A DNA stretch of 64,000 nucleotides from Diplocarpon mali (GCA_024741835.1 JAENRP010000244.1:1-64000); one strand, 5' to 3'. Counted from the stretch's first letter, positions 22,527 through 35,869 are shown. The notes: generated by a model not told the origin, from the sequence alone. Made by a program: numbers and translations.

Positions 22527-24390
22527 GGAATCGCCTTTAATAGCGAGTACTTCTATAGAAAGCTTATCGTTAGGTAAGAGCTGCTAGTAGCGTAAAGCTC
22601 GTTTCCTAGCCTTAAGAGGGGTTAGCTCCTAGTCTTGATATAAGAGTATATTAGCTAGTGTATTCGTCGTACCTATTTGGTATATAATAAGGAAGTTGAA
22701 GTTAGTGAAGAACTCCGCCTAGCGAGCCTGCTAGGCTATTAAGTCCTTAGTTGTTATAAAGTACTTAAGGGCTTTATAATCTATATATACGTATACTATT
22801 TTCTAAGCCTTAAGTAGCTTTGCCTTATATTAGTAGAACGATCTAAAAATCGCTAGGAGCTCCTTTTTATAAATAGGGTAATTTAGCTTAGCATTATTTA
22901 TAGTTTTCGAGAAGTACCTAATTAGGTGGTAGTTATCGTCTTCCTAGAGTTAGGAGAATACGCTAGCGATTATACTATTAGAGGCGTTAGTCTCAAGCCT
23001 TATCTGCTTTTATAGGTAATAGTAGTATAAAATCGGAGTCGTTTAGAGGCTTAAGCGTAAAGCTTCCTAAGCTTCCTTATAAGCGTTATTAAAGTCAAAA
23101 GGAACGTTTCCTATAAGAGCTATTAAGGGTCGGCAGATATAACTATAGCCTTAAATGAACCTTTAGTAGAAGTTATAGAACCTTAAGAAGCTTTATATAC
23201 TGCGTACATTCTTAGTATATTTCTACTCTTAAATGATTAAGACCTTATTAAGGTTTACTTTAATTCTGTAAACTCTAATAATAAACCCTAGGAACCTAAT
23301 CTTAATAACCTCAAACTCGCTTTTCTTAATATCTACTTAAAGGCTATAGCGTTAGAGAATTCCTAAGATCTTCTTAATATATATCTTATAATTAAGGGAG
23401 TTTTTTAAATAGATTAGAATATCATTTAAGTAGGTAGAGTAGAAATCGTTAAAGTAGTTAAGGAGAATATTATTAATAAACCTTTAAAAGGTGGCAGGCT
23501 TATTTATTAGCTTAAATAGTAAAACCTTATAGTTATAGGTCCTATAATGTATGCGAAAGGTAGTTAAGTCCTTAGCGTTAGCTAATATGCGGATATAGTA
23601 GAAGGCTTATTATATATTGATTTTTATAAAAATATAAGCTTTCGATATACGTACTATTATCTTATTAATAAGTGGAATCGGGTAAGGGTCTTTCTTTATT
23701 AAAGCGTTTAGTTTCTAGTAATTGATATATAGATATAAGGAGCTATTAGCTTTTTTAATAAAGAAGATTAAGGCTGCCTAAGGAGAACTTGAAGCTTTGA
23801 TAAATCCTTTATATAGGTTCTCGAGAATATAGCTCTTAACCTTTAAGAGCTATTTATTAGTAAGGCGGTAGAAGGGTTCAATAGTCAAGTTATTCTCGCC
23901 TATTAGCTCGATTTTATAATCTACCCTTAGCCTGGGTTCTAGCAGCTGATCTAAGGCCTAGCGATTGAAAACGTTTTTAAATTTAATATATTAAAGTAGG
24001 AGCTTCTAATCTATTAGCTTATTATTGCTCTTATACTTAGCTTGCAGCGCCGAATTAAGGCTAAGGGAGCTAATTTCAGCTTGCCTAGCCGATTCTCGGC
24101 GATTGATCTTTTAATCTAAATTATAAATAGAACTTACAAATATGAACTTTTTAAGCGCCGGTTCTTAAGTTTATATAGCTCGTCTTGCCTTAATTATAAA
24201 GTAGTAGTAGAAGGTACTGATTGCTAAGGCTAAGATTAAGCTGATTTAGTAAGCTGTCTTTAAAGGAGCATTTCTCTTTATTAAAAGAAGGAGCAAAGGG
24301 TCTAGTACTCTTAGCAAGGCCTTCTTTATATAGTTCAGATCTCTTTTCAAGTCTTTAAAGAAACTGCTATCCTTAGGTTTATAAGAGGCC

Positions 24391-24548
24391 ACTCGCGGGC
24401 TAGGCCTAGGAGTAGAATTCGAGTTTGCAGTTTTCACTTATAGGCCAGGCCTAGGAGTGGAATTCGAGTTCGCAGATTTCACTCGCAAGCCAGGCCTAAG
24501 AGTAGAATTCGAGTTCGCAGATTTCACTTATAGGCCAGGCCTAAGAGT
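24391..24548. repeat. Four palindromes, 45-bp period (F, protease-RT linker)
   Basis: Copies start at 24391, 24436, 24481 and 24526, exactly 45 bp apart. Arms such as ACTCGCGGGCT and GGCCTAGGAGT; spacer with GAATTCGAGTTCGCAGATTT. In the coding (minus) frame each unit reads like STPRPSPRV. Confidence 0.93.
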
Positions 24549-25240
24549 GGAATTCGAGGCGTTATTGCTTACTAGCACTAAGAGCTAGGCTTAGGCCATT
24601 CTAAGGTCTTTATCCTTAGCGTCTATTATAGCTGCTTAACGATCGACGTCTTACTAGGCCATTAGGGGTTTTATTAGCTATAAAAGATCGATTAGTATAT
24701 ATCAATTAAAGTAGGAGATAATAGGCATATCCTTAAGCTAAGAGATACTGTTTTTCCCCCTTCTATAAGACTATTTAAGACTATAGTACTTTAGGAACTT
24801 CCTATTAATCAAAATATCAGTTGCTCTTAAGCTTATAATTAGGAAAGGGAAGTTTATTTATCGCCTATCGATTGTAAGGGTAAGTAAAACGGCGAATCGA
24901 ATAGTTTCTCCCTTAAGGCTATTATAGCTAGTAGGAGTAATCGGTTTAGGCAGTTTAATAAACTTCACCCTAAGTCTTTAAGAGAGCTAGTATATTAAAG
25001 ACGTCTTAATAATATTGAAAATATTAGCTCTACTATTAATATAAGTAATTGTTTTAATAAATGATCTATTTTAAGCTAGTTCTATAAGAATTAAGAACTG
25101 GCGGCCGCCTATTAATAGGTAGGAATTAAAATCTAAGTCTTTTTATAAATTATGACCTATGCTATAGTAGGAGTCTTTACTATAGCTTAGCAGTTTCCTA
25201 ATAGCAGGTTGTTTTCTATTTTAACTTTAGCTATTATAAA

Positions 25241-25931
25241 CTCGCCCTACTTCTTTAGCTTAAGGCAGTCTGTTATATAGTCATTAGGGGCTTTGCAGTT
25301 ATAATAGAGATTAGACGACAGCTTTAGGCTGGCAGACCTTTCTTAATAGACCGCCAGCGAGGGGGAATAAGTGTAAGGAGCTAAGGAGGTAGCTATAGCT
25401 ATAGGTCTTTATAACTCCCTTTTCAATATGCTAGGGACGCGGTCCTTTAAAGGGGAAAACGCAATAGCAGAGGCGAATTATTAAGTATTATAGGCTTCCT
25501 CTTACTTGATATTACAGGCCTTGCGGTCCGCAATAGCTAAGAACTTATCTAAAGTAGTATAATTATTATTTATTTTATACTTCTCTACTCGAAGGTCGTT
25601 CTTTAAGGCTAAGGAGACCTTTTTATAAATATTATTAAATTAGCAAGACTAATCGATCTTGCTAGCTATAGTAAGGGTAACGAACTTAGATTAAAACTTA
25701 TTATATAATATTAAACCTATAGTTAGCTTACTATATTTGAGCTTAGCAGATTGAATATAGTTATAGTTAAAGAACCTTTGATCTAAGACCTTAAGGATAT
25801 TAGTAGCGTATATAAACTTATTAATAAAGATAGAATCTATATATTATAGGATTAAATTCTAAGCTTTACTTATTATATACTTAAAGTAGGCAATGATCTA
25901 GTCCTTTCTTAAAGTGAAGTTGCTTAAGTAC
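25241..25931 (-). pseudogene. F gag C-terminal part with zinc knuckle
   Basis: On the minus strand at about 25257-25310 a CCHC knuckle is recognisable (NCKAPNDYITDC; the first Cys has become Tyr). The capsid region continues to 25931, where G is inserted, and resumes at 61534. The TSD AGTAC is at 25927-25931. Confidence 0.75.
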
Positions 25932-26238
25932 TGTAATGACATAGAACCGCCGAAGTGCGAGATCAAGTATGGTAGCAAGAAGTGGTGCAAAAGGCGTATT
26001 CTATAGGTCTAATACAAAGGAAACGAAGAAGTTAGAGAGCCCTCCTTAGGGGAGAGCCTTTCTTCCTTATATATATAAGCAGCTTAAGGCTCTTTGTCCG
26101 TTTATATGATATTATATAAGAATATCCTTTTGTACCTTCGGGGTCGATTTGAGATAACCTTGCATCGAATCGAGATTGCAAAACCTTAAAACGCTATACT
26201 CTTAAGTAATTGCATTAAGTGGAGGTGCAGCTGTTATA
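25932..26238 (-). repeat. G left LTR (3' LTR), 307 bp
   Basis: Begins TGTAATGACATAG and ends GCAGCTGTTATA. It is followed at 26239 by the C9 tract (minus-strand polypurine tract AAAGGGGGGGGGTAG). Confidence 0.95.
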
Positions 26239-26484
26239 CTACCCCCCCCCTTTGAGAACGCTTGCCTATAAGCGTTAGTAGGTTGTGATGATTTTTATAT
26301 AGTAATATACTTAGCGCGTTATTATGCGAATGGTACTATTCTATATTTGGTTTAGCGCAAGTTGCGTTATGCACTCAAATTTGTTTTTCCTCCTATAGGA
26401 TCTTCCTTCCTTAGTATAATAACTATATATAATCGCATAGGTCCTCTACTCTTACTACTATAGCGCAGGGCTAATGTATAGTAG
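26239..26484. other. G 3' untranslated region
   Basis: Polypurine tract (minus) at 26239-26254 and then non-coding sequence up to the H target site AGTAG (26480-26484). It continues at 54537 beyond H. No gene seen. Confidence 0.6.
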
Positions 26485-26679
26485 TATTGAGCTTAAGTGA
26501 GTCGGCGCAATAGGTAAGGGAAACTTTTAGAGGTCGATGGTCGATATATTAGTAAGAGTTAGGGAAGGAAGGTTACCCCTTTCTTTTCTATAGCTATATA
26601 TGTATTAATATCCTACTAATTAAGCAGTAGGGTTATATGATAATACATTAGAGTAATAGCTATATTACTTATCTTAATA
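26485..26679 (-). repeat. H left LTR (3' LTR), 195 bp
   Basis: Begins TATTGAGCTTAAG and ends ATCTTAATA; reverse complement of the E LTR. The minus polypurine tract GGTTTAAGTAGGGG lies at 26680-26693. Confidence 0.95.
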
Positions 26680-26817
26680 CCCCTACTTAAACCTTACTCC
26701 GATTAACCTATAGTTAGGAAAATAATAACTATCCTTTTATGCTAATCCAACTCTTAAGTATCTCTTTAAATTAAAAATAATTAATTAATAGCAACCTCTA
26801 TTAAAATCACTAACCCT

Positions 26818-26966
26818 ACTTATAGGGTAGGATTAAGAGTGAAATTTCCTAAAAGCGTTCCTTTATAAGATTATATGACTTGACTTATAGTCTAGGCCTA
26901 GGAGTCGATTTAAAAACTTTCCTTTATAAGACTATATAACTTAACTCGCAAGGTAGGCCTAAGAGT
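26818..26966. repeat. Three palindromes in the H 3' region
   Basis: Copies at 26818, 26883 and 26944, at the same places as in E. Arms such as ACTTATAGTCT and GGCCTAGGAGT. Confidence 0.8.
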
Positions 26967-26969
26967 TGT

Positions 26970-29900
26970 TCTTAAGCCTATTAAGCCCCTACTATCTTTT
27001 ATAACCTTAGTATATCTTTAAATGCTTTAAACTTTGCAACTGTCTTTAATAGCTTTATAAATCTATCTACTACTATTTAATTAATTAGAATATAAGTGAT
27101 TGATAATTTATTCTTTATAATAAGGTTATAGATAAAGTAGTAGGTAATATTAATATATTTTAATCGCTTATATAAGTATAGATTCTTTATAAGTATAATC
27201 GCTCTTATATTATCTACTTAAAGATTAATATAGTTCTTATCTTATTTAATATACTTAGCAAAACTTATATCTTTTAGAACTTAGGCGATTTATAATCCTT
27301 ACTTATAATTTAATAATATTAATATATATTCGGCCTTAGTGCTTACGGTAGCTATTGATTTCTACTTCCTACTTCCTTATAATATAGGTCTACTATATAG
27401 TACTACTATGCTTTTAAATATACTTTTTCGACCTTTTATATTTGCCTAATTGGAATTAGTATATACCTTAAGCTTTACGCTTATATATTTCATTAGTTTA
27501 TATCTTACCTTTTATATAATTATTAATTAAAGGTACCTTTTAAGTCGCTTAATTGCATTCTTATATCGAATCGTTAGATCCTTTAAGTTTTAATTAAATT
27601 GCTTAATAATAAAGGCAATATCTAGTCTTATATATACTATAGTATATATAATCGCTTTAATATCCTATTAATACTTCTTTAGATCTCCTCTCTACTTATT
27701 TTCATTAGTAGGCTCTAACTTATTATACTTTCCTTCAATTAGAGTATACTTTAGCTTAAAGTTAAAAGTATAAGTAGAAAGTCCTATTCGGTTTAGGATC
27801 TTTTTAATATACTGCTCTTAGTTTAATTAAAGTTCTTAAATAGAACGGTTCCTTATAATACAAATGCCAAGGATCTTATAAATTCCCCTTAGATCCTTAG
27901 TATTAAAACGTTTCTAAATTGTTATAAAGAACTAATCCAATTAAGTAATTATTTTTATAATTATAGCAATATCGTTGATATATAGTAGTAATTTGATTCT
28001 ACACTTAATATAAATAAATAGATAAGGGTTAGCTAGGCTTTAAATAAATCCCATTTCTATTAAAGTAGAGTTATATAAAAGGTTTTAATTATAGGCTGAT
28101 TGTTTAAGCCTATAAATACTATAGAGTATATAGAAAGAGTGGCTAGCGCGTATAGGAATACTATTAGGTTAAGAGAGAAAAATCTATTCTTTTATAATCG
28201 CTTTAGTAAATACATTTTTAATATTGTACTATTTGCATTTAAGGTCCTTAGCAGCTATTATTACTATAAATATGCAAAGGGTATCTATGCGAACTATCGG
28301 CGCGAATGTATCGAAGTAGTCTTCTCTATACTATTAGGAGAAGCCCTTAGCTATAAGCCTTGCCTTATAATATTCTAAAGTCTTATTTATATATATTTTA
28401 ATTGTAAAGACCCACTTTATTAAAACTAGGTTTACGTCCTTTAGCATTAGTTCCTTTATCTATATGCTATTTGTAATAAGAGAACTTATCTCCTCTTAGA
28501 TTGCCTTATTTTATACTATTCTATTCTCTAAATCGTTAATAGCTTTATTATATATCTTTAAAAGAGAGATTTTCATTATCCCCCTAATAGCTAAGAATAT
28601 ATTATCTTTATTAAGGCTCTATTGAAGTTCGAGCTTATAGATCTTATGTGCTATTATAGCTTAGATACGCTTAGACTTGCGTTTATCTAAAGTATCTTTT
28701 AGTTTTAAGTCTCTATTCCTCTTTAAAGATATAAGTTCGGCTATAGGTTCCATAGGCTTATTATCTAAGGAACCGCTTTCTAGTAGTAGAGGCTTATTAT
28801 TACTTATACCTATTTTAGGAATATCCTTTACTATAGGTACTTTAATTAAAAGGATAATAATATTAAAGTTATTCTATACTTTAAGTAGTTCGCAAACGAT
28901 AGGAATAGTCTATTTGGCCTTTAGGCGATTAATAGGTTATTAATTAGTAGGTGCGCTTAATATACTTAAGTTAAGAGAGAGGGGTTATTAGTTTGGCTTA
29001 ATAGTATTACTATCGATTAGTATACCTTACGAATCTCTAGGTATATAGAGCTTTAAGGATAGCTCCTTCCTATTTGAAGATTTATTAAACTCAATTACTA
29101 AGGATATAATTACTTGCCTTAGATCTAGCGCATATACTATCTATTGCTTTATTATCTATTTAATATACTTAATAAATATATACTCTTTACCTTAGTCTAT
29201 TAGCTTCTTACTCTTTATACCCGCGGGCTAGGACTTTAGGCTAATATAAGAGTAGTAGACGCTTTTAAAGACGCAGATATAGTCTAGGCTTAGTTTCTAT
29301 CTGAAATATACCTTATATAGCGATATTTGAGTGCTATTGACTATTAGTCTATTACCTATTCTATTTCGCAAGTATATGTCTACCTTAATCGTAAGGTCTT
29401 AGAATTTCAGTAGTAGGTTAGTATTTTATAATAGAGCGTAATAGTTAGTCTCTACTTATTAAATGCTTCGCTTAGCGATGCTATTCTAATAGGAACCTTT
29501 ATATATTATAGTTAGTTTATAATAAACTCTTTATTTTGCCTATTTATTAAGCTTTGCCCTAATCTCTAATGTGTTATCAGACCTAATAGCTATTAGCTTT
29601 AACTAGGTCTAGCGTTCTTCTATTACTTTTTAAATTTCTAGCTTTTCTATAAGCTTAGATTTAGTCCTAGTATAAATGGTCTATATCTATTAAGTAGAGT
29701 TATCTACTATTTAAGAAAACTAATTATTTCCTTTAATTAAGGTTATAAATAGTCTAGTAGTATTAATAGATATTAGTGCTAGTATTAAATCTTTTTATAA
29801 ACTAAGCTTAGTTCGCGTTTGATTTTGAAGTTTTATTAGCTTGCAAACTCGGCATATTAGATAATCCTTTAGTACTTAGATCTTCCGTTTTAGGATTAAG

Positions 29901-31638
29901 ACCTTATATAGGCCCTTTAATTTCTCTAGTCTTAAATGCGCGAATCTTCTATATATTAGCTAATACTTTAATGGGCTTTCGGCTTCTAATAGCTTTAGTA
30001 GCTTATTATCAATCGATACTTTATTATTAGCGGCTAAAAAGGACTAATAATAGTAGTTTGAGGTTTTGCCGTTTTCTAATTATAAGCCCAGCTTAAGAGT
30101 CGATTTCTTAAAAATAGCAAGATCTACTTATAGTCCTAGCTTAAGAGTCGTTTTTAACGAATTTGCGAATTTCACTTGCAGTCCTGACCTAAGAGTCATT
30201 TCTGCGAATTTCACTTATAATCTTAGCCTAAGAGTTATTATTAGCAAATCTATAGAATCTATTCGCAGTCTTAGCTTAAGAGTCATTTCTATTAAATTCA
30301 TTTATAATCCTAGCTTAAGAGTCATCTTTAAGAATACCTTACAATCTACCTATAGTTTTAGCTTAAGAGTTATTTTCGCGAATTTTACTTGCAATCCTAG
30401 CTTAAGAGTTTATCTATTCTCCTTATCCTCACTTAATTATATTAAGGCAAAGAGTGCACTTTCTTTAAAAGAATCCATTTATAGGTCTGGCCTAAGAGTC
30501 AATTTTTATAATATTACCTTTAAGATAATATAAAGTCTATCTTTAATTTTAGCTTTAAAGATCACTTTATAATTATTATTTATAAACTATATAAATTAAT
30601 TATTAAAAACTCTTATATAATTCAACTTTATATAGATCTTGCAACTAGATAAAAGATTAATACTTAAGCTAAGTATAAAGAGAACATTTTGCAAAAGGAA
30701 AGAAATGCTAATAATATTTATCTCTACTATACCTATCGAATCTATATATAACCTTTTATTACTAACCTTAATAGAGTGCCTTTTTATTTTAATAAGCAGG
30801 CCTTTAAATAGATAGGATTTATTAGTTATATATGCTATATAATTAGTATTACTATACCAATCGGATTCGGAGATCTTACGAAGATCGGCTTTTAAGATAT
30901 AGGCATCTTTATTATAATTATCGTTTAAATTATCGGAATTAGATTTAAGTTCAGATAACCTACTATTATTATTAGAGGTATCTGCTGAAGTTTTGGCTAA
31001 ATAGCCTTTTCCTTTGCCTTTGCCTTTCCTTAGTAGTTATAGCCTTTAGTAGGATAAGGGCAGTTTACTTCTTAACTTTTGCTTTAATTGCTTCTTAATA
31101 TTAAAGCTAGCGACTATATCGATCAGTTGCCTTCTAACTTTATAATTAGTAATATTATAAGTACTATTATAAAAGTAGTATCCCCGATAAGCTTAAGGGC
31201 TTGTCCTGCACTCCTTCCTCTTCTTAGGCTTATCGTTACCTTATAATGCGGCATTTGCCGATTTAAAGCATCCTTTAAGGTCTTACTTAATAGTTTAAAA
31301 GAGGTAGATCTTCTTATAGATCTTAAGGTTAGGTTAGATAAGAAGAGATTGTTTTATAATAGTAAACTTAAGAGGGAGGCTATTAAGTAAGAAACTAAAA
31401 AGCTAAGTTTCCTTAAAAGTCATAGCTATCTTAGGATCTGCGGCTCTTACTCTTCTTCTTACTTTATATAGTATAGATTAAGTAGAGTCTATATTTATAT
31501 TTATATCCTTACTATCTTTATCTTTTCTATATTAAAATAAAGTGATCTGCTATAGTAGATGCTAGGTATTAAAGGCAGTTATCTAAGAGTATTTTGCCTT
31601 TAAAGTATCCTATCTTATCTTCGTATTATTATAAACTC
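26970..31638 (-). pseudogene. H copia gag-pol, most of it (RIP-degraded)
   Basis: Collinear with E in reverse: RNase H about 27050-27520, RT about 27790-28400, integrase and GAG-pre-integrase about 29000-30060, palindrome array 30078-30499, protease about 30560-30930, zinc knuckle about 31160-31220, gag up to 31638. Gag is cut by element I (TSD AACTC, 31634-31638) and continues at 53545. The open frames on the plus strand here (28100-28378, 28677-28943, 30066-30533) are shadows. Confidence 0.87.
30078..30499. repeat. Array of nine palindromes inside H pol
   Basis: Starts at 30078, 30126, 30174, 30213, 30261, 30300, 30348, 30387 and 30477. Spacings are 48, 48, 39, 48, 39, 48, 39, 90, the mirror of E less one 48-bp unit. 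Confidence 0.9.
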
Positions 31639-31781
31639 TATTAAGCTTAAGTGAGTCGGCGCAGTAGGTAAAGGAGGCTTCTAGAGGTCGATGGTCGATA
31701 TATTAGTAAGAGTTAGGGAAGGAAGGTTACCCCTTTCTTCCTTATAGCTATATACGTATTAATATCCTACTAACTAAGTAG
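31639..31781 (-). repeat. I left LTR (3' LTR), first 143 bp
   Basis: Begins TATTAAGCTTAAG and is interrupted at GTAG (31778-31781) by element D. Confidence 0.94.
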
Positions 31782-32026
31782 TATAGAGACCTGAGATGGA
31801 TAGGTCTTATGATATATATCATATGATTGGCGTAGGACGGTAGGAGGATAAAAGGGCCATCTTCTGTATATAGAGACAGCGCGTGTTGCTATAGTACTGA
31901 ATATACCCTATACTTAGGACTTGTTCCTAACATCTTGTCTAAGAGAGCCCGCTTATAGTACTTCCTCCTCTTATTTTTAGGTCTTCCCTTAGGCCTATTC
32001 TTATATTATCTCCCTTTTATTTTATA
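31782..32026 (+). repeat. D 5' LTR, 245 bp
   Basis: Begins TATAGAGACC and ends TTTTATA. The inside starts TTAGTGACCTACGC, the presumed primer-binding site. Confidence 0.95.
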
Positions 32027-32744
32027 TTAGTGACCTACGCAAGGACCGATTTCTTAAGATTTCCGTCCTCATACGACCTTATCGATCTCTTGATTCGCAG
32101 ATAAGAGACCGGCCTTTTGAAAAAAAAAAAAAAAAAAAATACGTCTTCGAAACACTTATAGCATTTTAATCAACTTTAAAAACCTTATCCTCAATCGCCT
32201 AGTTACTTAGAACTATCGATTTTCATTTAGCAACTATTAATAACCTTAGATTTTCCCTTTTCGGCTCTGCTTTAAAAACCCCTATTTTCTTTCTTAACTC
32301 TAAGATTTTCGGAATTTTCGGCTTCCTAATATAAAAAGTTTAGCAAACCCTATAATAGCAATCTCAAATAGCAATAGTTTTAAGTACTTAAGTAATACTA
32401 AGCGCAAACTCCAATCGGAAGTACCTCCTTAGAATCTTTAGAAATCCGAATCTAATAATTCAGCCGCTTTAGCTTAATAGAATTCTAAAAACTGCCTTAG
32501 AATCGTCTTTAAAGACCCCTTTATTCTAAAGACTAATAGGAATTGGCCTAAAGGCTAAGAAGAATCTTAGATATAAACCTTATCTTAGAAATTGGTCTTT
32601 AATTAAGTAAACCTTATCTTATTACAATTAGTCGCAACGCTTCTATTAGCTATTTAATACCTACTTAGAATCTCTTAGCAAACTCGGATTAAACTTTTAG
32701 CAGAATCCGAAATTCCACTCCTAGGCCTAGCCTATAAGTAGGAG
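32027..32744 (+). other. D leader
   Basis: Non-coding, matches C at 8363-9085. It includes an A20 run at 32120-32139 and, near 32240-32310, repeated TTTTCGG/CCGAAAA segments that could form hairpins. A palindrome at 32717-32739 (arms ACTCCTAGGCC, GCCTATAAGT) lies at its 3' edge. Confidence 0.6.
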
Positions 32745-33830
32745 GATAAAAAGACATCCTTAAATAACTCAAGGCTACTACTTACTTTTTTAATATCAAT
32801 GCTTAAAAATACTAAAAATAATAATAATTTTAAACTTTTTACTAACCCTTTATCCGAATCTTTTTAAACTAGTCCTAGTCACTTTAAGATTAACTCGGAT
32901 TCTGAACGTTCTTTAAGCCCTTTTGAATTTCAAAGTACTCCACTTAGTAATTAATCTCGCAATATCGAAGCTTCCCCTTTACCCTTTATAGATTCTATTA
33001 ACTTAGACAGTTAGTATAAAACGATAATAGCCGCATTTAGGGCTATTACTAGTCACTTTCCCCTCCCTAGTTCCCTTAGCGCTCCTTACTTTATAGGCGC
33101 CAATATTACTAATTTCTTTAAGCAATATAAGGAAACTTATTACGATTTTAGTATTATATAAAAGGATATAATTTCTTAACTTCCTTACTACTATAATTAT
33201 ATAAGCAAAGATATTATTAAGTCCCTCTTCAAATGGAAAACGCATAGTTTATAAGAACTCCTTATTAAGGCTCTTAAGTCTAAATTCTAAGAATTTAATA
33301 GATAGCAAATTCGCAATACTCTAGCTTTCTTAAAGGAATTTGTTCTAATCACTCGAACTCCTAAGGAACTTAAGAACTACTATCGGACTTTTACTTATAT
33401 ATCAAATACCTTAATTAGCTAGAAAATACTTAGCAAAGTTGAAAGAGGCCGCCTTTTCTTACTTAGATTACTTACTAGCCTTTAAAATAAGATTATCAAG
33501 CATTTTAAGATCGATAAGCAAGACCTTATAACCTTCGCCTTATTTAAGGAATTCTCGGCCTTTGCTTTAAAATCAGATCTTAGTAAGAGAACTATTAATA
33601 CTATAGAATAAGAAAAAGCCCCTACTCCCTCTTATACTAAAGACCTTAAGAGCTTAATCTAAAAATACTTAAAGGCTTTAGAAGTTATAAAGGAGGTAAA
33701 GAAGAACCTAATAGTTATACCTTTTACTTGCAGGCCTAACTTAAGAGTAAGATCTAATCCTAGAATTAAGGAACTTAAGACTTAATTTGCAAAACTCTAA
33801 ATCTAAAGCTTAAAAATTAAAATTAATAAT
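32745..33830 (+). pseudogene. D gag (capsid region)
   Basis: A plus-strand frame with RIP stops, homologous to the gag of C. It includes NITNFFKQYKETYYDF (about 33100-33150), an ELKNYYRTF block near 33370 and a capsid end similar to other fungal gypsy gags (NKIIKHFKIDK near 33490). A palindrome at 33726-33748 is shared with C. The start codon is uncertain. Confidence 0.7.
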
Positions 33831-35560
33831 CTTTTATAGGAAAAATAGTATATTCCCTAATTTAGTAATAGGTAAAACTCGGCTACTATAAGCCAATATA
33901 GTAGTTCCTATTACCAGACTCCTACTTCTTATCATTCGGAACAACTAACTAATATAAGAACTTAATAGTTGATTAAAGAAGGAGAAATTAATCCTAACTA
34001 GCACTCTGCTAATATTAATGCTATAAGGTATTAAGGGAATAGTAATAGAAGACGATTAACTTGCAACTTTTACAATAATAAAGAATCCAATTGCACTTTA
34101 TATAAGTATCGTAACAATTGCCCTCTTTTCTATTATTTTATTAATACTAGGGTTATATATATTAATAAGTATAAGATGCTTTGTATTAGAGATCCTAGGC
34201 TAAAAGCTATCCCTATTAAAAAGCACCAGAATCATTTATAGTTATAAACTATTCAAACGATAATATATAATATAAAATAGGATAAGAATTTAATTAAATA
34301 ATAGTATATTATAGATATAAATGTTAAAATTCCAACTTATATATATATAAGTCCAACTAGCAACCTACCTAAGGGAGTTCTTAAGGACCTAACTTCTGAT
34401 TAAATAGCTATAGAAGTTAAAGGCATCTTTATCTTAAGATAGGTTAATAATAACGTATCTACTAATATTAATACTACTTCTATATTTAGAAACCCTTAGA
34501 ATACTCAGCGTCCTTTTAGATCTACTACTCTTTTAATACTAATAAAACCAGCTAAAGTCCAGAAATTAATGCGTGCAACTTAGGAATCTTAATATAAAGT
34601 CTAAATGCTAAAAGATACCTAATAATCTGGAATTGCAATAGATAAAGATAAAGCTAATATAATAGATAAATTGATTAGAGATATAATAGATAAAGATGGC
34701 TTTAAGCTTAAAGATTAAGAAGTTGAAGTTATTATATAGACCCCTGACCTTAAGCGAAAGAGACAGATATTAAAATAGGAAAAATTCGTTGATAAATACA
34801 TTAGTTCAACCATAATAAAGAAAGCTATAAAGAATGTTATAGCTTAGCAAATTAACCTTATATTCAAAGACCTATTTAGTTTAATTAAATGCTTTAATAA
34901 AGTACTAGGAAAGTATATCCTAATTGCCTTTAAAGATTTGAATAATAATAAGGAAATAGAAATTATAATATAAAAGAACTTTAAAAAGCACTTAGCCTTA
35001 ATCAAATGTCTTTAGATTACAAAAGATAAAGGAATCTAAAGGTACTACGATATTATAGTAATAGCTTTAATATCTTAGAATATTAATTGAAATTATTTAG
35101 TAGTTATAATAAAAAGTCCTATTATTATTTATTTAATAGAAGAATCAGTTAAAGTAAAGGCTTTGATCGATTATAGTTCAAAAGTTAATATACTAATTAA
35201 AAAAGTAGTAGAAATAGCTTAATTAATAATTGTTAGCAATCGACTCCTTATTTATTCGACTATCTTTAGATTGAAATACAATTTTGATAAATAGGTGAAA
35301 AACGTAAAGGTTAGAGTCGAAGGAATCGTTAATTATACTGACTTTCTAATAATAGAGAATTCTTTAAATAACATTCTTTTAGAAATGCCTTTTATTTTAA
35401 AATCTTAGTTAATATTTAACTATCTTAAAGATAGTCTTATAAAAGCTAGTCTTTAGAATACAGATTGATTTTTAAAAGGACAAATGGTTATTATAAGAGA
35501 TATAGCTAAATTCTAAAATAAGGTTTTAAAAAACGATTAGCTAATATAAGAGCTAGGCTT
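33831..35560 (+). pseudogene. D nucleocapsid and aspartic protease region
   Basis: A degraded Cys-rich knuckle region lies about 34065-34160. The protease active-site block reads ALIDYSSKVNIL at about 35160-35195, where gypsy proteases have ALIDSGSE; Gly to Ser fits RIP. The strand and frame follow gag. A palindrome follows at 35642-35664. Confidence 0.72.
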
Positions 35561-35641
35561 AATGCTAGTAAAGAAAGGCACCTAGCGAGGAATTATAGTA
35601 AAAGAAAGGTAAGTTTGCCGATTTTAAATAATAGCAATTTA

Positions 35642-35826
35642 ACTCGCAGTCTTAGACTAAGAGTCAAATCTGGAATTTTAAAAAATAGTACAATTAGCGT
35701 TTTATTAGCTTAATAATTAAGAAAAAAGAAAAATAAGGTAAAGAAGATAGTTTATTTTATAAATTTTAATAATTTACTAATCATTTTAAAAAACTTAAAA
35801 ACCACTTATAGGCCGGACCCGCGAGT
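35642..35826. repeat. Two palindromes between D protease and RT
   Basis: Copies at 35642-35664 (arm ACTCGCAGTCT) and 35804-35826 (arms ACTTATAGGCC, ACCCGCGAGT), 162 bp apart, a multiple of three. Confidence 0.8.
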
Positions 35827-35869
35827 GAAAAATAATAAAATTATTAATGATATTTCTATTTACGCACTT

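Larger units (their letters stand above)
20850..25240 (-). pseudogene. F gypsy pol: protease, RT, RNase H, integrase (RIP-degraded)
   Basis: On the minus strand: a protease region around 24700-25120; RT around 23420-23950, with PRID-like RT motif A region near 23640-23680 and a catalytic block now reading Tyr-Phe-Asn-Asp-Phe near 23440 (one Asp to Asn); RNase H around 22700-23050 with VYIDYKALKYF (22775-22810) then QARWAEFF (22695-22725); integrase around 21250-22350; a C-terminal block with KLSDKWYG at 21225-21285. Two arrays of palindromes interrupt it at 22414 and 24391. The frame is full of TAA/TAG. Confidence 0.85.

Noticed and set aside
28100..28943. Plus-strand open frames (92 and 88 codons), with similar ones at 17543-17857, 18156-18434 and 49019-49219
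   Set aside because: They are antisense shadows of RT and integrase-linker coding in E, H and I; the copia motifs are on the other strand.
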